A DNA stretch of 64,000 bases from Burkholderia ambifaria (GCF_001443045.1 NZ_LKPJ01000010.1:1-64000), one strand, 5' to 3'. Shown: positions 18,418-28,384, numbered from the stretch's first letter. The notes: generated from the sequence alone by a model not told the origin. Program-made: numbers and translations.

Positions 18418-20016
18418 TCACAGCGCCGTGAGCGCGCGCCGGTAGCGGATCGCCTCGGCGATCTGCGCGGCCGTCGGCAACGGGTCGCCGGCCAGGTCGG
18501 CGATCGTCCGCGCGACCTTCAGCACGCGGAAATACGCACGCGCCGACCAGCCGAAGCGCTCGCCGGCCTCGCGCAGCAGCCGCTCGCCGTCGTTGGTCGG
18601 GCGGCACAGGTCGTCGGTCTCGCGGCCGCTCAGCATGTGATTCGTTTTGCCCTGCCGGTCGAGCTGCAGCGCACGCGCCTGCGCGACCCGTGCGGCGACC
18701 GCCGCGCTCGGCTCGCCGGGCGCCGTCGCGCGCGACGCGAGTTCGGCCGGCGACAGCGCGGGCAGATCGACCTGGATGTCGATCCGGTCGAGCAGCGGCC
18801 CGGACAGCTTGCGCAGGTAACGCGTCGCGACGTCCGGCGAGCAGCGGCAGCGCCCGGACGGATCGCCGTGCCAGCCGCACGGACATGGGTTCATCGCGGC
18901 GATCAACTGGCACGCGGCAGGAAAGTCGGCCTGCTGGGCCGCGCGCGAGATCGTGATGCGGCCGACTTCCAGCGGCTCGCGCAGCATTTCCAGCACGTGC
19001 CGGTCGAATTCGGGCAGCTCGTCGAGAAACAGCACGCCGAGGTGCGCGAGCGTGATCTCCCCCGGTTGCGGCGGGTTGCGGCCGCCGACCAGCGCGGCGG
19101 CGCTCGACGAGTGGTGCGGCGCGCGGAACGGCCGCCGCCGCCACTGCGCGGGCGAGAAGCCGATGCGGCTCGCGGAAAGAAGCGCGGCCGACGTCAGCGC
19201 CTCGTCGTCGGTCAGCGACGGCAGGAGGCCCGGCAGCCGCGCGGCCAGCATCGACTTGCCGGCGCCGGGCGGCCCGATCATCAGCATGTGGTGCCCGCCC
19301 GCGGCGGCCACTTCGAGCGCACGCCGGGCGCCGCGCTGGCCGACGACGTCCGCGAGATCGGGGGCGGCCGGCGCCGGTACGCCATCGAGGCAGGGCGCGG
19401 CGACCGGCGCGAGCCGCGCGTCCGGCGCACCGGCGAGGTGCGCACACAGTGCGGGCAGGTCGGGCGCGCCGAACACGACGACGCCCGGCACGAGCGCGGC
19501 CTCTGCAGCGCTGTCGAGCGGCAGGTACAACTCGGGCGGGCGCGACGCGGCCGCCGGCCCGGACATCGCGACGGGCTGCGCGCCGGAATCGACGCGCGAC
19601 CCGGTTTCACTCGCGCGCCGGTCGCGCGCCGCACCGCACGCCATCGCGAACGCGCCGCGCATCGGCCGCAGCGCGCCGGTCAGCGACAGCTCGCCCGCGA
19701 ATTCGCGGCCGGCCAGCGCGTCGGCCGGGATCTGCCCGTTCGCGGCGAGGATGCCGAGCGCGATCGGCAGGTCGAAGCGGCCCGACTCCTTCGGCAGGTC
19801 GGCCGGCGCGAGATTGACGGTGATGCGCCTGACGGGGAATTCGAATCCGCAGTTCTGTAGCGCGGCGCGCACGCGCTCGCGGCTTTCGCGGACTTCGAGA
19901 TCGGGCAGGCCGACGATCGAGAACGACGGCAACCCGTTGGCAAGGTGGACTTCGACGGTGACGTCCGGCGCGCGGCCGGCCGCCGGCGCGCGACTACGCA
20001 CCACGGCGAGCGACAT
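18418..20016 (-). CDS. YifB/ComM family Mg-chelatase-like AAA+ ATPase
   Basis: 532 aa from ATG 20016; the open frame extends upstream but only as low-complexity sequence. The N-terminal domain (about 1-190) has the ChlI/Lon-S16-like fold of the family (MSLAVVRSRA; VEVHLANGLPSFSIVGLPD). It is followed by a AAA+ module with Walker A GPPGAGKSML, Walker B FLDELPEF and a C-terminal helical Mg-chelatase domain. A cysteine cluster, NPCPCGWHGDPSGRCRCSP, lies in the ATPase core. Family members (ComM) are hexameric helicases for branch migration in natural transformation. An insert of about 40 residues near 175-215 is low in similarity. Confidence 0.9.
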   Translation of the reverse strand: MSLAVVRSRAPAAGRAPDVTVEVHLANGLPSFSIVGLPDLEVRESRERVRAALQNCGFEFPVRRITVNLAPADLPKESGRFDLPIALGILAANGQIPADALAGREFAGELSLTGALRPMRGAFAMACGAARDRRASETGSRVDSGAQPVAMSGPAAASRPPELYLPLDSAAEAALVPGVVVFGAPDLPALCAHLAGAPDARLAPVAAPCLDGVPAPAAPDLADVVGQRGARRALEVAAAGGHHMLMIGPPGAGKSMLAARLPGLLPSLTDDEALTSAALLSASRIGFSPAQWRRRPFRAPHHSSSAAALVGGRNPPQPGEITLAHLGVLFLDELPEFDRHVLEMLREPLEVGRITISRAAQQADFPAACQLIAAMNPCPCGWHGDPSGRCRCSPDVATRYLRKLSGPLLDRIDIQVDLPALSPAELASRATAPGEPSAAVAARVAQARALQLDRQGKTNHMLSGRETDDLCRPTNDGERLLREAGERFGWSARAYFRVLKVARTIADLAGDPLPTAAQIAEAIRYRRALTAL

Positions 20017-20109
20017 GGCGAGGCTCCTGTAAATGAATCGGACGGACAACGGCCGTTCGGGGCCGCATGTCGCGGGAATCGGAGGAATCGGTGCGCGCTT
20101 GCCGGCGTG

Positions 20110-20205
20110 GCGCGGGAAAGAACGAGGAACGACGAACTGCAAATAGCGGGGGACTGCGAAGAGCGAGGGAACAGCGAAGAGCGGGGGACTGCGAGGAACG
20201 ACGGG
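20110..20205. repeat. Degenerate short direct repeats upstream of yifB
   Basis: Between yifB and ubiK, GCGGGGGACTGCGA occurs twice (about 20146-20159 and 20180-20193), as do GAACGACG and GCGAAGAGCG. The stretch reads as a decayed tandem of a unit of about 17-34 bp. No gene function is seen. The remainder of 20017-20283 contains only the yifB start region. Confidence 0.5.
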
Positions 20206-20283
20206 TTGACGAGCGGACTTCCGGGCGGCGGGCGCGGGCCGCACGAGGCGGCCCGCGCCCGGACCCGTTGGTCGGGTGAGGCG

Positions 20284-20535
20284 TCAGGCCTGGGGCGCTG
20301 CGAGCTTCTGCTCGAGTTCCGCGACGCGCTTCTCGAGTTCCTCGAGACGCACGCGGGTGCGGGCGAGCACCTGTGCCTGCGTGTCGAACTCCTCGCGCGT
20401 GACGAGATCGAGTTTCGAGAAGCCTTGCGACAGCATGGCTTTCACGTTGCGCTCGACATCCTTGGCCGGCGAGTTTTTCAGCAGGTCGCTGACGCGCGAC
20501 TGCAGGTCGTTGAAAACATCGCTGGGTTGCTTCAT
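20284..20535 (-). CDS. ubiK: Ubiquinone biosynthesis accessory factor UbiK family (BMFP)
   Basis: 83 aa from ATG 20535 (MKQPSDVFNDLQSRVSDLLK); a longer open frame upstream is not protein-like at its start. It is a short helical protein whose C-terminal half is a coiled coil (RVRLEELEKRVAELEQKL), the layout of UbiK/YqiC proteins. These form a complex with UbiJ to assist aerobic ubiquinone synthesis. Divergent from glnK across a 356-bp gap that holds the glnK sigma-54 promoter. Confidence 0.85.
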   Translation of the reverse strand: MKQPSDVFNDLQSRVSDLLKNSPAKDVERNVKAMLSQGFSKLDLVTREEFDTQAQVLARTRVRLEELEKRVAELEQKLAAPQA

Positions 20536-20657
20536 GAGATTTCCCTTCCTTGCACAAAAAATGTGCATCTTCAGTTGCATACGTGCCCATGATGCACGCA
20601 TGACCGGAAATGGTGCGCCCGCGGCGCGAATTCCGGGCATGGCGCCCGCATGGGTGA

Positions 20658-21230
<573 letters not shown>

Positions 21231-21263
21231 CAGACAAAGACAAGCGACAAGAGGAAACCCGAG

Positions 21264-22778
21264 ATGCGCAAACTTCTGATGTCCCTGCTGATGGCCGGCT
21301 CGCTGATCGCGGCCGGTGTCGGCCCCGCGCTCGCCGACGACGCGGCTTCCGCCGCGGCTGCGTCCGCGCCCGCCGCCACGGCGTCCGATGCAGCGGCAGC
21401 CGCCGCTCCGGCCGCTTCGGCACCTGCCGCCACGGATGCATCGGCACCTGCAGCTGCCGCCGCACCCGCGTCGGGTGCCGCCGACGCATCGGCTGCCGCC
21501 GCCGCGTCCGCGCCGGCCGCACCCGCCGCGCCGACCGAGCCGTTCTCCGTCGATTCGTCGAAGATCAGTGCCGGCGACACCGCGTGGATGCTGACGTCCA
21601 CCGCGCTCGTGCTGTTCATGACGATCCCCGGCCTCGCGCTGTTCTACGCGGGCATGGTCCGCAAGAAGAACGTGCTCGCGACCGTGATGCAGAGCTTCGC
21701 GATCACCGCAGTGATCACGGTGCTGTGGACGGTGGTCGGCTACAGCCTCGCGTTCACGCCGGGCAACGGCTTCATCGGCGGCCTGTCGCGCGCGTTCCTG
21801 CACGGGATGACCTACGTGAAGGGCGACAAGGCGACCACGCTGACCGTCAGCCACCTGGCGACGACGATTCCGGAGTCGGTCTACTTCGTCTACCAGATGA
21901 CGTTCGCGATCATCACGCCGGCACTGATCTGCGGCGCATTTGCCGACCGGATGAAGTTCTCGGCGATGCTCGTGTTCATGACGCTCTGGTCGCTGATCGT
22001 CTATGTGCCGATCGCGCACATGGTGTGGGAGCCGACCGGCTGGCTGTCGTCGGACGGCGTGCTCGACTTCGCGGGCGGCACGGTGGTGCACATCAACGCC
22101 GGTATCGCGGGCCTCGTGTCGTGCCTGATGCTCGGCAAGCGCGTCGGTTTCGGCCGTGAATCGATGGCGCCGCACAACCTCGTGCTGACGATGATCGGCG
22201 GCTCGATGCTGTGGGTTGGCTGGTTCGGCTTCAACGCGGGTTCCGCGGTCGCGGCCGACGGCCGTGCCGGCTTCGCGATGCTGACGACGCAAGTCGCAAC
22301 CGCCTGCGCGGCGCTCGGCTGGATGTTTGCCGAGTGGGTCTCGCACGGCAAGCCGTCGGTGCTCGGCATCGTGTCGGGTGCGGTCGCGGGTCTCGTCGCG
22401 ATCACGCCGGCGGCCGGCTTCGTCGGCGTGACGGGCGCACTCGTGATCGGCATCGCAGCCGGCGTCGTGTGCTTCTGGTCGGCGACGTGGCTCAAGTCGA
22501 AGCTCGGCTACGACGATTCGCTCGACGCGTTCGGCGTGCACGGCGTGGGCGGGATTCTCGGCGCACTGCTGACCGGCGTGTTCGCGGTCAAGGACATCGG
22601 CGGCGCCGACGGCAGCCTGCTGCTGCAGGCGAAGGGCGTGCTGATCACGCTGGTGTACAGCGGCGTGCTGAGCTTCGTGCTGCTGAAGCTGATCGACCTG
22701 ACGATCGGCCTGCGCGTGACCGAAGAGGAAGAGCGCGAAGGCCTCGACGTGGTGCTGCACGGCGAGCACGTCGAATAA
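21264..22778 (+). CDS. amtB: Ammonium transporter AmtB with a long Ala/Pro-rich N-terminal linker
   Basis: 504 aa. A signal peptide (residues 1-24, ending ALA-DD) is followed by an unusually long Ala/Pro/Ser tract (about 26-94), then the 11-helix Amt channel beginning ISAGDTAWMLTSTALVLFMTIPGLALFYAGMVR. Pore residues typical of the family are visible, including the twin-histidine region HINAGIAG and DAFGVHGVGGILGALLTG. The channel core has the usual length (about 400 aa), so the extra 70 residues lie outside it in the periplasm. Paired with glnK; regulated together by the sigma-54 promoter. Confidence 0.95.
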   Translation: MRKLLMSLLMAGSLIAAGVGPALADDAASAAAASAPAATASDAAAAAAPAASAPAATDASAPAAAAAPASGAADASAAAAASAPAAPAAPTEPFSVDSSKISAGDTAWMLTSTALVLFMTIPGLALFYAGMVRKKNVLATVMQSFAITAVITVLWTVVGYSLAFTPGNGFIGGLSRAFLHGMTYVKGDKATTLTVSHLATTIPESVYFVYQMTFAIITPALICGAFADRMKFSAMLVFMTLWSLIVYVPIAHMVWEPTGWLSSDGVLDFAGGTVVHINAGIAGLVSCLMLGKRVGFGRESMAPHNLVLTMIGGSMLWVGWFGFNAGSAVAADGRAGFAMLTTQVATACAALGWMFAEWVSHGKPSVLGIVSGAVAGLVAITPAAGFVGVTGALVIGIAAGVVCFWSATWLKSKLGYDDSLDAFGVHGVGGILGALLTGVFAVKDIGGADGSLLLQAKGVLITLVYSGVLSFVLLKLIDLTIGLRVTEEEEREGLDVVLHGEHVE

Positions 22779-22842
22779 GTCTGACGGATGACGGCGGGCG
22801 CCGCGCAGACGGCGCCCGCGACGAATGAGCGCAGCGACTTCG

Positions 22843-22868
22843 GCCCGCCCACCCGGCGGGCTTTTTTT
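22843..22868 (+). terminator. Rho-independent terminator of glnK-amtB
   Basis: GCCCGCC-CACCC-GGCGGGC (22843-22861) is a perfect 7-bp GC stem followed by seven T residues, 65 bp past the amtB stop. From 22869 to the gshA start (23020) I see only a weak TACAAT box at 22987-22992. Confidence 0.9.
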
Positions 22869-23019
22869 CTCCTGCCTGCTGCTGCCGTAGCGCATAACCC
22901 TTCCACCTATCGGGTCAATAGCCGAAAACTTCCTCCAAACCCTTGCGAAGCCGGGAACAATCCCCAAATGGGCAGGGCAATTGCTCTACAATCTTCATTC
23001 TCCCGCTCGCGAGTGATTC

Positions 23020-24309
23020 ATGGTTCCCCACCTCGTTACCGCGTTGAACGGTCCGCTGCTCGAGCTCGAGCAGAAGATCCTCGACGCGACGCCTGCGATC
23101 GAACGCTGGTTCAGGCTCGAATGGCAGGAACACACCCCGCCGTTCTATTGTTCGGTGGACCTGCGCAACGCCGGCTTCAAGCTGGCGCCCGTCGACGCGA
23201 ACCTGTTCCCCGGCGCATTCAATAATCTGCCATCCGAAGTGCTGCCGCTCGCCGTCCAGGCCGCGATGGCCGCGATCGAGAAGATCTGCCCGGACGCGAA
23301 GAACCTGCTCGTGATTCCCGAGCTGCCGACCCGCAACGCGTTCTACCTGGAAAACGTCGCGCGGCTCGCGACGATCATGCGCCAGGCCGGCCTGAACGTG
23401 CGCTTCGGCTCGCTCGATCCGAGCATCACCGACATGACGCCGATCACGCTGGCCGACGGCCAGAAGATCGTGCTCGAGCCGCTCGAGCGTTCGCAGCGCC
23501 GCCTTGGCCTGAAGAATTTCGATCCGTGCTCGATCCTGCTGAACAACGACCTGTCGGCCGGGATTCCCGCCGTGCTGGAAAACCTGCACGAGCAATACCT
23601 GCTGCCGCCGCTGCATGCGGGCTGGGCCGTGCGCCGCAAGTCGACGCACTTCTCGTGCTACGACGACGTCGCGAAGAAGTTCGCGAAGATGGTCGGCGTC
23701 GATCCGTGGATGGTGAATCCGTATTTCGCGCACGTCGAAGGCGTCGACTGGCAGGCGCATGAAGGCGAGCAGGCGCTCGCCGACGCGATCGACGGCGTGC
23801 TGAAGAAGATCGCGCGCAAGTATCGCGAATACGGGATCAGCGAAAAGCCGTACGTCGTCGTGAAGGCCGATGCGGGCACCGCCGGGCGCGGCGTGATGAC
23901 CGTGCACGACGCGGCCGAGATCGGCCGCATGTCGAAGGCCGAGCGCGCGCAGATGGCCGAGTCGAAGGCCGGGCTCGCGGTGCGCGACGTGATCGTGCAG
24001 GAAGGCGTCTATACGTTCGAGCGCGTCGGCGACGAAGTCGCGGAACCCGTTGTGTACATGATCGACCGCTACGTGGTTGGTGGCTTCTACCGCACGCACG
24101 CCGGCCGCGAGCGCGACCAGAACCTGAACGCGCCCGGCATGCATTACGTGCCGCTCGGCTTCGAGCACACCGCGCTGCCGGATGCCGGCGCCAAGCCGGG
24201 TGCCGCGCCGCCGAACCGTTTCTACATGTACGGCGTCGTCGCGCGCCTGTCGCTGATCGCGTCGTCGATCGAACTGGAAAAGACCGATCCCGAAGCCATC
24301 CAGGTGTAA
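23020..24309 (+). CDS. gshA: Glutamate-cysteine ligase, proteobacterial T1 type
   Basis: 429 aa, joins glutamate and cysteine with ATP, the first step of glutathione synthesis. It belongs to the shorter beta/alphaproteobacterial class (about 430 aa), unrelated in length to E. coli GshA (518 aa). The start at 23020 gives MVPHLVTALNGPLLELEQKI, the standard N-terminus. Mid-protein blocks such as KADAGTAGRGVMTVHD and the final FYMYGVVARLSLIASSIELEK fit that family. gshB follows 25 bp later, so the two steps are co-expressed. Confidence 0.94.
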   Translation: MVPHLVTALNGPLLELEQKILDATPAIERWFRLEWQEHTPPFYCSVDLRNAGFKLAPVDANLFPGAFNNLPSEVLPLAVQAAMAAIEKICPDAKNLLVIPELPTRNAFYLENVARLATIMRQAGLNVRFGSLDPSITDMTPITLADGQKIVLEPLERSQRRLGLKNFDPCSILLNNDLSAGIPAVLENLHEQYLLPPLHAGWAVRRKSTHFSCYDDVAKKFAKMVGVDPWMVNPYFAHVEGVDWQAHEGEQALADAIDGVLKKIARKYREYGISEKPYVVVKADAGTAGRGVMTVHDAAEIGRMSKAERAQMAESKAGLAVRDVIVQEGVYTFERVGDEVAEPVVYMIDRYVVGGFYRTHAGRERDQNLNAPGMHYVPLGFEHTALPDAGAKPGAAPPNRFYMYGVVARLSLIASSIELEKTDPEAIQV

Positions 24310-24334
24310 CGGCTTCGCTACGTACAGGACCCGC

Positions 24335-25291
24335 ATGGACATTCTCTTTATCGCCGATCCGCTCGAGCGCTTCAAGATCTACAAGGATTCGACCTACGCG
24401 ATGATGGCGGAGGCCGCGCGGCGCGGGCATGCGGTGTACGCGTGCCAGCCGCACCAGCTCGCGTGGACGGGCTCGGGCGTCGAGGCGGACGTGCAGCGCG
24501 TGACGATCGTCGGCGACACGGCCGACCTGCATCGTCATCCGTGGTACGAGACGGCCGCGCCCGAATCCCGTCGGCTGACGTCGTTCGGCGCGGTGCTGAT
24601 GCGCAAGGATCCGCCGTTCGACATGGAGTACGTGACGGCCACCTGGATGCTCGAGCTTGCCGAGCGTGCGGGCGCACGCGTGTTCAATAAGCCGCAGTCG
24701 ATCCGCGATCACTCGGAGAAGCTGGCGATCGGCGAGTTTCCGCAGTTCGTCGCACCGACGCTTGTCACGCGCGACGCCGCGCGCTTGCGGGCGTTCCATG
24801 CCGAGCATGGCGACGTGATCGTGAAGCCGCTCGACGGCATGGGCGGGATGGGCGTGTTCCGCGTAAAGGCCGACGGAATGAACCTCGGCGCGATCATCGA
24901 GATGCTGGGCCATGACGGCACGCGCTCGCTGATGATCCAGAAGTTCATTCCCGAGATCAAGGCGGGCGACAAGCGCATTCTGCTGATCGCGGGCGAGCCG
25001 GTGCCGTATTCGCTCGCGCGGATTCCGCAGGGCAGCGAAGTGCGCGGCAATCTCGCGGCGGGCGGGCTCGGCGTCGCGCAGCCGCTGACGCCGCGCGATC
25101 GCGAGATCGCCGAGACGCTCGGGCCGGTGCTCGCCGCGCGCGGGCTGCTGCTGGTCGGGCTCGACGCGATCGGCGACTGGCTGACCGAGGTGAACGTGAC
25201 GAGCCCGACATGCTTCCGCGAAATCATGGAGCAGACGGGTTTCGACGTCGCCGCAATGTTCATCGACGCGCTGGAGCGGGCGGCCGCGTAG
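24335..25291 (+). CDS. gshB: Glutathione synthetase
   Basis: 318 aa, ATP-grasp enzyme that adds glycine to gamma-glutamylcysteine. The N-terminus MDILFIADPLERFKIYKDST, the glycine-rich loop KPLDGMGGMGVFRV and the C-terminal NVTSPTCFREIMEQTG are all typical GshB blocks. Length matches the family (about 315-320). Second gene of the gshAB pair. The PTS genes begin 231 bp downstream, and a TACAAT at 25362-25367 in that gap may be their promoter -10. Confidence 0.96.
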   Translation: MDILFIADPLERFKIYKDSTYAMMAEAARRGHAVYACQPHQLAWTGSGVEADVQRVTIVGDTADLHRHPWYETAAPESRRLTSFGAVLMRKDPPFDMEYVTATWMLELAERAGARVFNKPQSIRDHSEKLAIGEFPQFVAPTLVTRDAARLRAFHAEHGDVIVKPLDGMGGMGVFRVKADGMNLGAIIEMLGHDGTRSLMIQKFIPEIKAGDKRILLIAGEPVPYSLARIPQGSEVRGNLAAGGLGVAQPLTPRDREIAETLGPVLAARGLLLVGLDAIGDWLTEVNVTSPTCFREIMEQTGFDVAAMFIDALERAAA

Positions 25292-25522
25292 CCCGCTTCG
25301 CGCGCAATCCCGGCGGCGGCCGCGCAGGTCCCCCGTCGCCGGAGCGGTTCGACCGGCCTGCTACAATGCCCGCTTGCCCGGTGCCGCGACCAGCGCGCCG
25401 AAGGCCCGGCGGTCGGGCCGAAACTGTTGCAAGGCTGAACATGGAACGTTTCCCACACTCGCTACGCTCATTGCCCCGCCGCGGGGTGTCGGCCCGCCAA
25501 GGGCGGCCGGGAGCGATCTGAC

Positions 25523-25993
25523 ATGGCCGGGATCCTGATCATCGCGCACGCCCCGCTCGCCACCGCGCTGCGGGACTGCATCGCGCACATCTATGGCGGC
25601 GTGCCCGCGCGCATCGGCTGTATCGACGTGATGGCGGACAGCGATCCGACCCAGGTGATGGCGTTCGCGCATGCGGAGCTCGCACGGCTCAGGGAAGAGA
25701 ACGGCGTCGTCGTGCTGACCGACATGTACGGCGCGACGCCCGCGAACATCGCGGGCCAGCTCGCGAAGCTCGACAACGTGCGCGTGCTGGCGGGCGTGAA
25801 CCTGCCGATGCTGGTGCGGGCCGTCTGCTACCGTACCGTGCCGCTCGACAAACTCGTCGACAAGGCGCTGTCCGGCGGCGCGAAGGGCGTCCACGAAGTG
25901 GCGGCCGGTACGCCGCCGCCGCCTACCGAAGTCGGCTGCGGCCAATGCGCGCCGATTCCGCCCGAGCCGCAACCGCGCACCGAATCGCACTGA
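25523..25993 (+). CDS. PTS EIIA component, mannose family
   Basis: 156 aa, cytoplasmic phosphocarrier. The N-terminus MAGILIIAHAPLATALRDCI holds the phosphorylated histidine (His9), and MYGATPANIAGQL is the family's second signature. The last 30 residues are a Pro-rich tail. No IIB, IIC or IID partners are encoded nearby; instead HPr and EI follow, as in other betaproteobacteria where this PTS is thought to act in regulation rather than sugar uptake. It is 74 bp upstream of the HPr gene. Confidence 0.92.
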   Translation: MAGILIIAHAPLATALRDCIAHIYGGVPARIGCIDVMADSDPTQVMAFAHAELARLREENGVVVLTDMYGATPANIAGQLAKLDNVRVLAGVNLPMLVRAVCYRTVPLDKLVDKALSGGAKGVHEVAAGTPPPPTEVGCGQCAPIPPEPQPRTESH

Positions 25994-26067
25994 CCGTCCC
26001 GTTTTCCGTTTTAGACCGACCCGCCGACGCCCGTCGTCGACAGCCGCGACCGACCCGACCGAGAATC

Positions 26068-26337
26068 ATGCTTCTACAAGAAACCACTATCGTCAACAAA
26101 TTGGGGCTCCATGCACGCGCATCGGCCAAGCTTACGCAGCTGGCGGGCAACTTCCAGTCGGAAGTGTGGATGACGCGCAACGGGCGCAAGATCAACGCGA
26201 AAAGCATCATGGGTGTGATGATGCTCGCGGCGGGCATTGGCAGCACGGTGACGATCGAGACCGAAGGTCCCGACGAGCGCGAAGCGATGGACGCGTTGCT
26301 CAAGCTGATCGCTGACAAGTTCGGCGAAGGTCAGTGA
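26068..26337 (+). CDS. ptsH: Phosphocarrier protein HPr
   Basis: 89 aa, normal for HPr. His15 in KLGLHARASAKL accepts phosphate from EI, and Ser46 in AKSIMGVMML is the regulatory serine used by HPr kinase (no hprK in this window). ATG 26068 yields MLLQETTIVNKLGLHA, the conserved N-terminus. It lies between the EIIA(Man) gene and ptsI, and a terminator-like hairpin separates it from ptsI. Confidence 0.95.
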   Translation: MLLQETTIVNKLGLHARASAKLTQLAGNFQSEVWMTRNGRKINAKSIMGVMMLAAGIGSTVTIETEGPDEREAMDALLKLIADKFGEGQ

Positions 26338-26377
26338 TCCGCGCACTGCGCACAGGATCATTGCCGTTTCCAGTCAG

Positions 26378-26405
26378 AATGCCGCGGATTCCGCGGCATT
26401 TTTTT
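26378..26405 (+). terminator. Rho-independent terminator between ptsH and ptsI
   Basis: AATGCCGCGG-ATT-CCGCGGCATT (26378-26400) is a perfect 10-bp stem ending in a run of seven T (26399-26405), 41 bp past the ptsH stop. It would stop or attenuate transcription before ptsI, making EI less abundant than HPr or separately expressed. Confidence 0.9.
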
Positions 26406-26545
26406 CGCCTGCAGCATTGATGCAGAACGTGCAATGCTGCGCTGCACGCAGTCAGCACGGAGGTGCGGAATTTATAATCACTAACCGGGGTCATAAGCGC
26501 ATCGCAGCAGTGTGCCGCGGCTTTACATGTACAGAGGAGGTGCGC

Positions 26546-28318
26546 GTGTCCTTCACGCTGCATGGTATTCCCGTCTCACGTGGTATCGCGATCGGGCGAG
26601 CGTATCTGATCGCGCCGGCGGCGCTCGACGTCGCCCATTACCTGGTCGAGGCAAACCAGATCGATGCCGAGGTCGAGCGTTTCAGCACGGCGCGCGAGGT
26701 CGTGGGTCGCGAACTCGAGGCGCTGCGCGCCGACCTGACCGCCGATACCCCGAGCGAGGTCGGTGCATTCATCGACGTCCACGCGATGATCCTGAACGAC
26801 GAGATGCTCGTGCAGGAAACCATCGACCTGATCCGCACGCGCCGCTACAACGTCGAATGGGCGCTGACCGAGCAGCTCGAGCTGCTCACGCGCCACTTCG
26901 ACGACATCGAGGACGAATACCTGCGCGAGCGCAAGGCCGACATCGAACAGGTGGTCGAGCGCGTGCTGAAGGCGCTTGCCGGTGCGCCGTCCGCCTCGCA
27001 GGCGCTCGATCGCGCGGCCGCGAACGGCACGAACGAGATGATCGTCGTCGCGCACGACATCGCGCCGGCCGACATGATGCAGTTCAAGTCGCAGTCGTTC
27101 CAGGCGTTCGTCACCGATCTCGGCGGCCGCACGTCGCACACGGCGATCGTCGCGCGCAGCCTCGGCATTCCGGCCGCGGTCGGCGTCCAGCATGCGAGCG
27201 CGCTGATCCGCCAGAACGACCTGATCATCGTCGACGGCGACCAGGGGATCGTGATCGTCGATCCGGCGCCGATCGTGCTCGAGGAATATTCGTACCGCCA
27301 GTCCGAGAAGCTGCTCGAACAGCGCAAGCTGCAGCGCCTGAAATTTTCGCCGACGCAAACCCTGTGCGGCACCAAGATCGAGCTGTACGCGAACATCGAG
27401 CTGCCCGACGACGCGAAAGCGGCGGTCGAGGCCGGCGCGGTCGGCGTCGGGCTGTTCCGCTCCGAGTTCCTGTTCATGCATCAGAAGGAGATGCCGGAAG
27501 AGGAGGAGCAGTTCGCCGCGTACAAGCGCGCGGTCGAGTGGATGAAGGGCATGCCGGTGACGATTCGCACGATCGACGTCGGCGCGGACAAGCCGCTCGA
27601 GGCGCTCGACGAAGGCTATGAAACGGCGCCGAACCCGGCGCTCGGCCTGCGCGCGATCCGCTGGAGCCTGTCCGAACCGCAGATGTTCCTGACGCAGCTG
27701 CGCGCGATCCTGCGCGCATCCGCGTTCGGGCAGGTGAAGATCCTGATCCCGATGCTCGCGCACGCGCAGGAGATCGACCAGACGCTCGACCTGATTCGCG
27801 AGGCGAAGCGCCAGCTCGACGATGCGGGGCTCGCGTACGATCCGAACGTACGCATCGGTGCGATGATCGAGATCCCGGCCGCGGCGATCGCGCTGCCGCT
27901 GTTCCTGAAGCGCTTCGACTTCCTGTCGATCGGCACGAACGACCTGATCCAGTACACGCTCGCGATCGACCGCGCCGACAACGCGGTCGCGCACCTGTAC
28001 GACCCGCTGCATCCGGCGGTGCTGCATCTGATCGCCTATACGCTGCGCGAAGCGAAGCGTGCGGGCGTGTCGGTATCGGTGTGCGGGGAGATGGCGGGCG
28101 ATCCGGCGCTCACGCGGCTGTTGCTCGGGATGGGGCTCACCGAGTTCTCGATGCACCCGAGCCAGTTGCTGGTCGTGAAGCAGGAGATCCTGCGTGCGCA
28201 CCTGAAGGCGCTCGAGAAGCCGACGGCCGACGTGCTGGCCGCGTTCGAGCCGGAGGAAGTGCAGGCGGCGCTCAAGCGCCTGTCGGTCGCCGAACCGCGC
28301 GCGGACGCGGCCGCCTAG
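26546..28318 (+). CDS. ptsI: PTS enzyme I (phosphoenolpyruvate-protein phosphotransferase)
   Basis: 590 aa, takes phosphate from PEP and passes it to HPr. The phosphorylated histidine is His198 in GGRTSHTAIVARSLG. The PEP-binding barrel shows LFRSEFLFM, IRTIDVGADKP, NPALGLRAIR, SIGTNDLIQYTLAIDR and the active cysteine in VCGEMAGDP. The GTG at 26546 is chosen because GAGGAGG lies 5 nt upstream and the protein then begins SFTLHGIPVSRGIAIGRA as in the family. Third gene of the permease-less PTS cluster. Confidence 0.95.
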   Translation: MSFTLHGIPVSRGIAIGRAYLIAPAALDVAHYLVEANQIDAEVERFSTAREVVGRELEALRADLTADTPSEVGAFIDVHAMILNDEMLVQETIDLIRTRRYNVEWALTEQLELLTRHFDDIEDEYLRERKADIEQVVERVLKALAGAPSASQALDRAAANGTNEMIVVAHDIAPADMMQFKSQSFQAFVTDLGGRTSHTAIVARSLGIPAAVGVQHASALIRQNDLIIVDGDQGIVIVDPAPIVLEEYSYRQSEKLLEQRKLQRLKFSPTQTLCGTKIELYANIELPDDAKAAVEAGAVGVGLFRSEFLFMHQKEMPEEEEQFAAYKRAVEWMKGMPVTIRTIDVGADKPLEALDEGYETAPNPALGLRAIRWSLSEPQMFLTQLRAILRASAFGQVKILIPMLAHAQEIDQTLDLIREAKRQLDDAGLAYDPNVRIGAMIEIPAAAIALPLFLKRFDFLSIGTNDLIQYTLAIDRADNAVAHLYDPLHPAVLHLIAYTLREAKRAGVSVSVCGEMAGDPALTRLLLGMGLTEFSMHPSQLLVVKQEILRAHLKALEKPTADVLAAFEPEEVQAALKRLSVAEPRADAAA

Positions 28319-28384
28319 GCGGCGCGGGTTGCGCCGCGGAATCGTCGCGAGCGCCGAAAACGTAGAAAAACATAGCGAAACGTC

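Noticed and set aside
25441..25521. Small frame MERFPHSLRSLPRRGVSA just ahead of the EIIA(Man) gene
   Set aside because: No Shine-Dalgarno, Arg/Pro-rich composition, and it ends where the EIIA leader begins; more likely untranslated leader.
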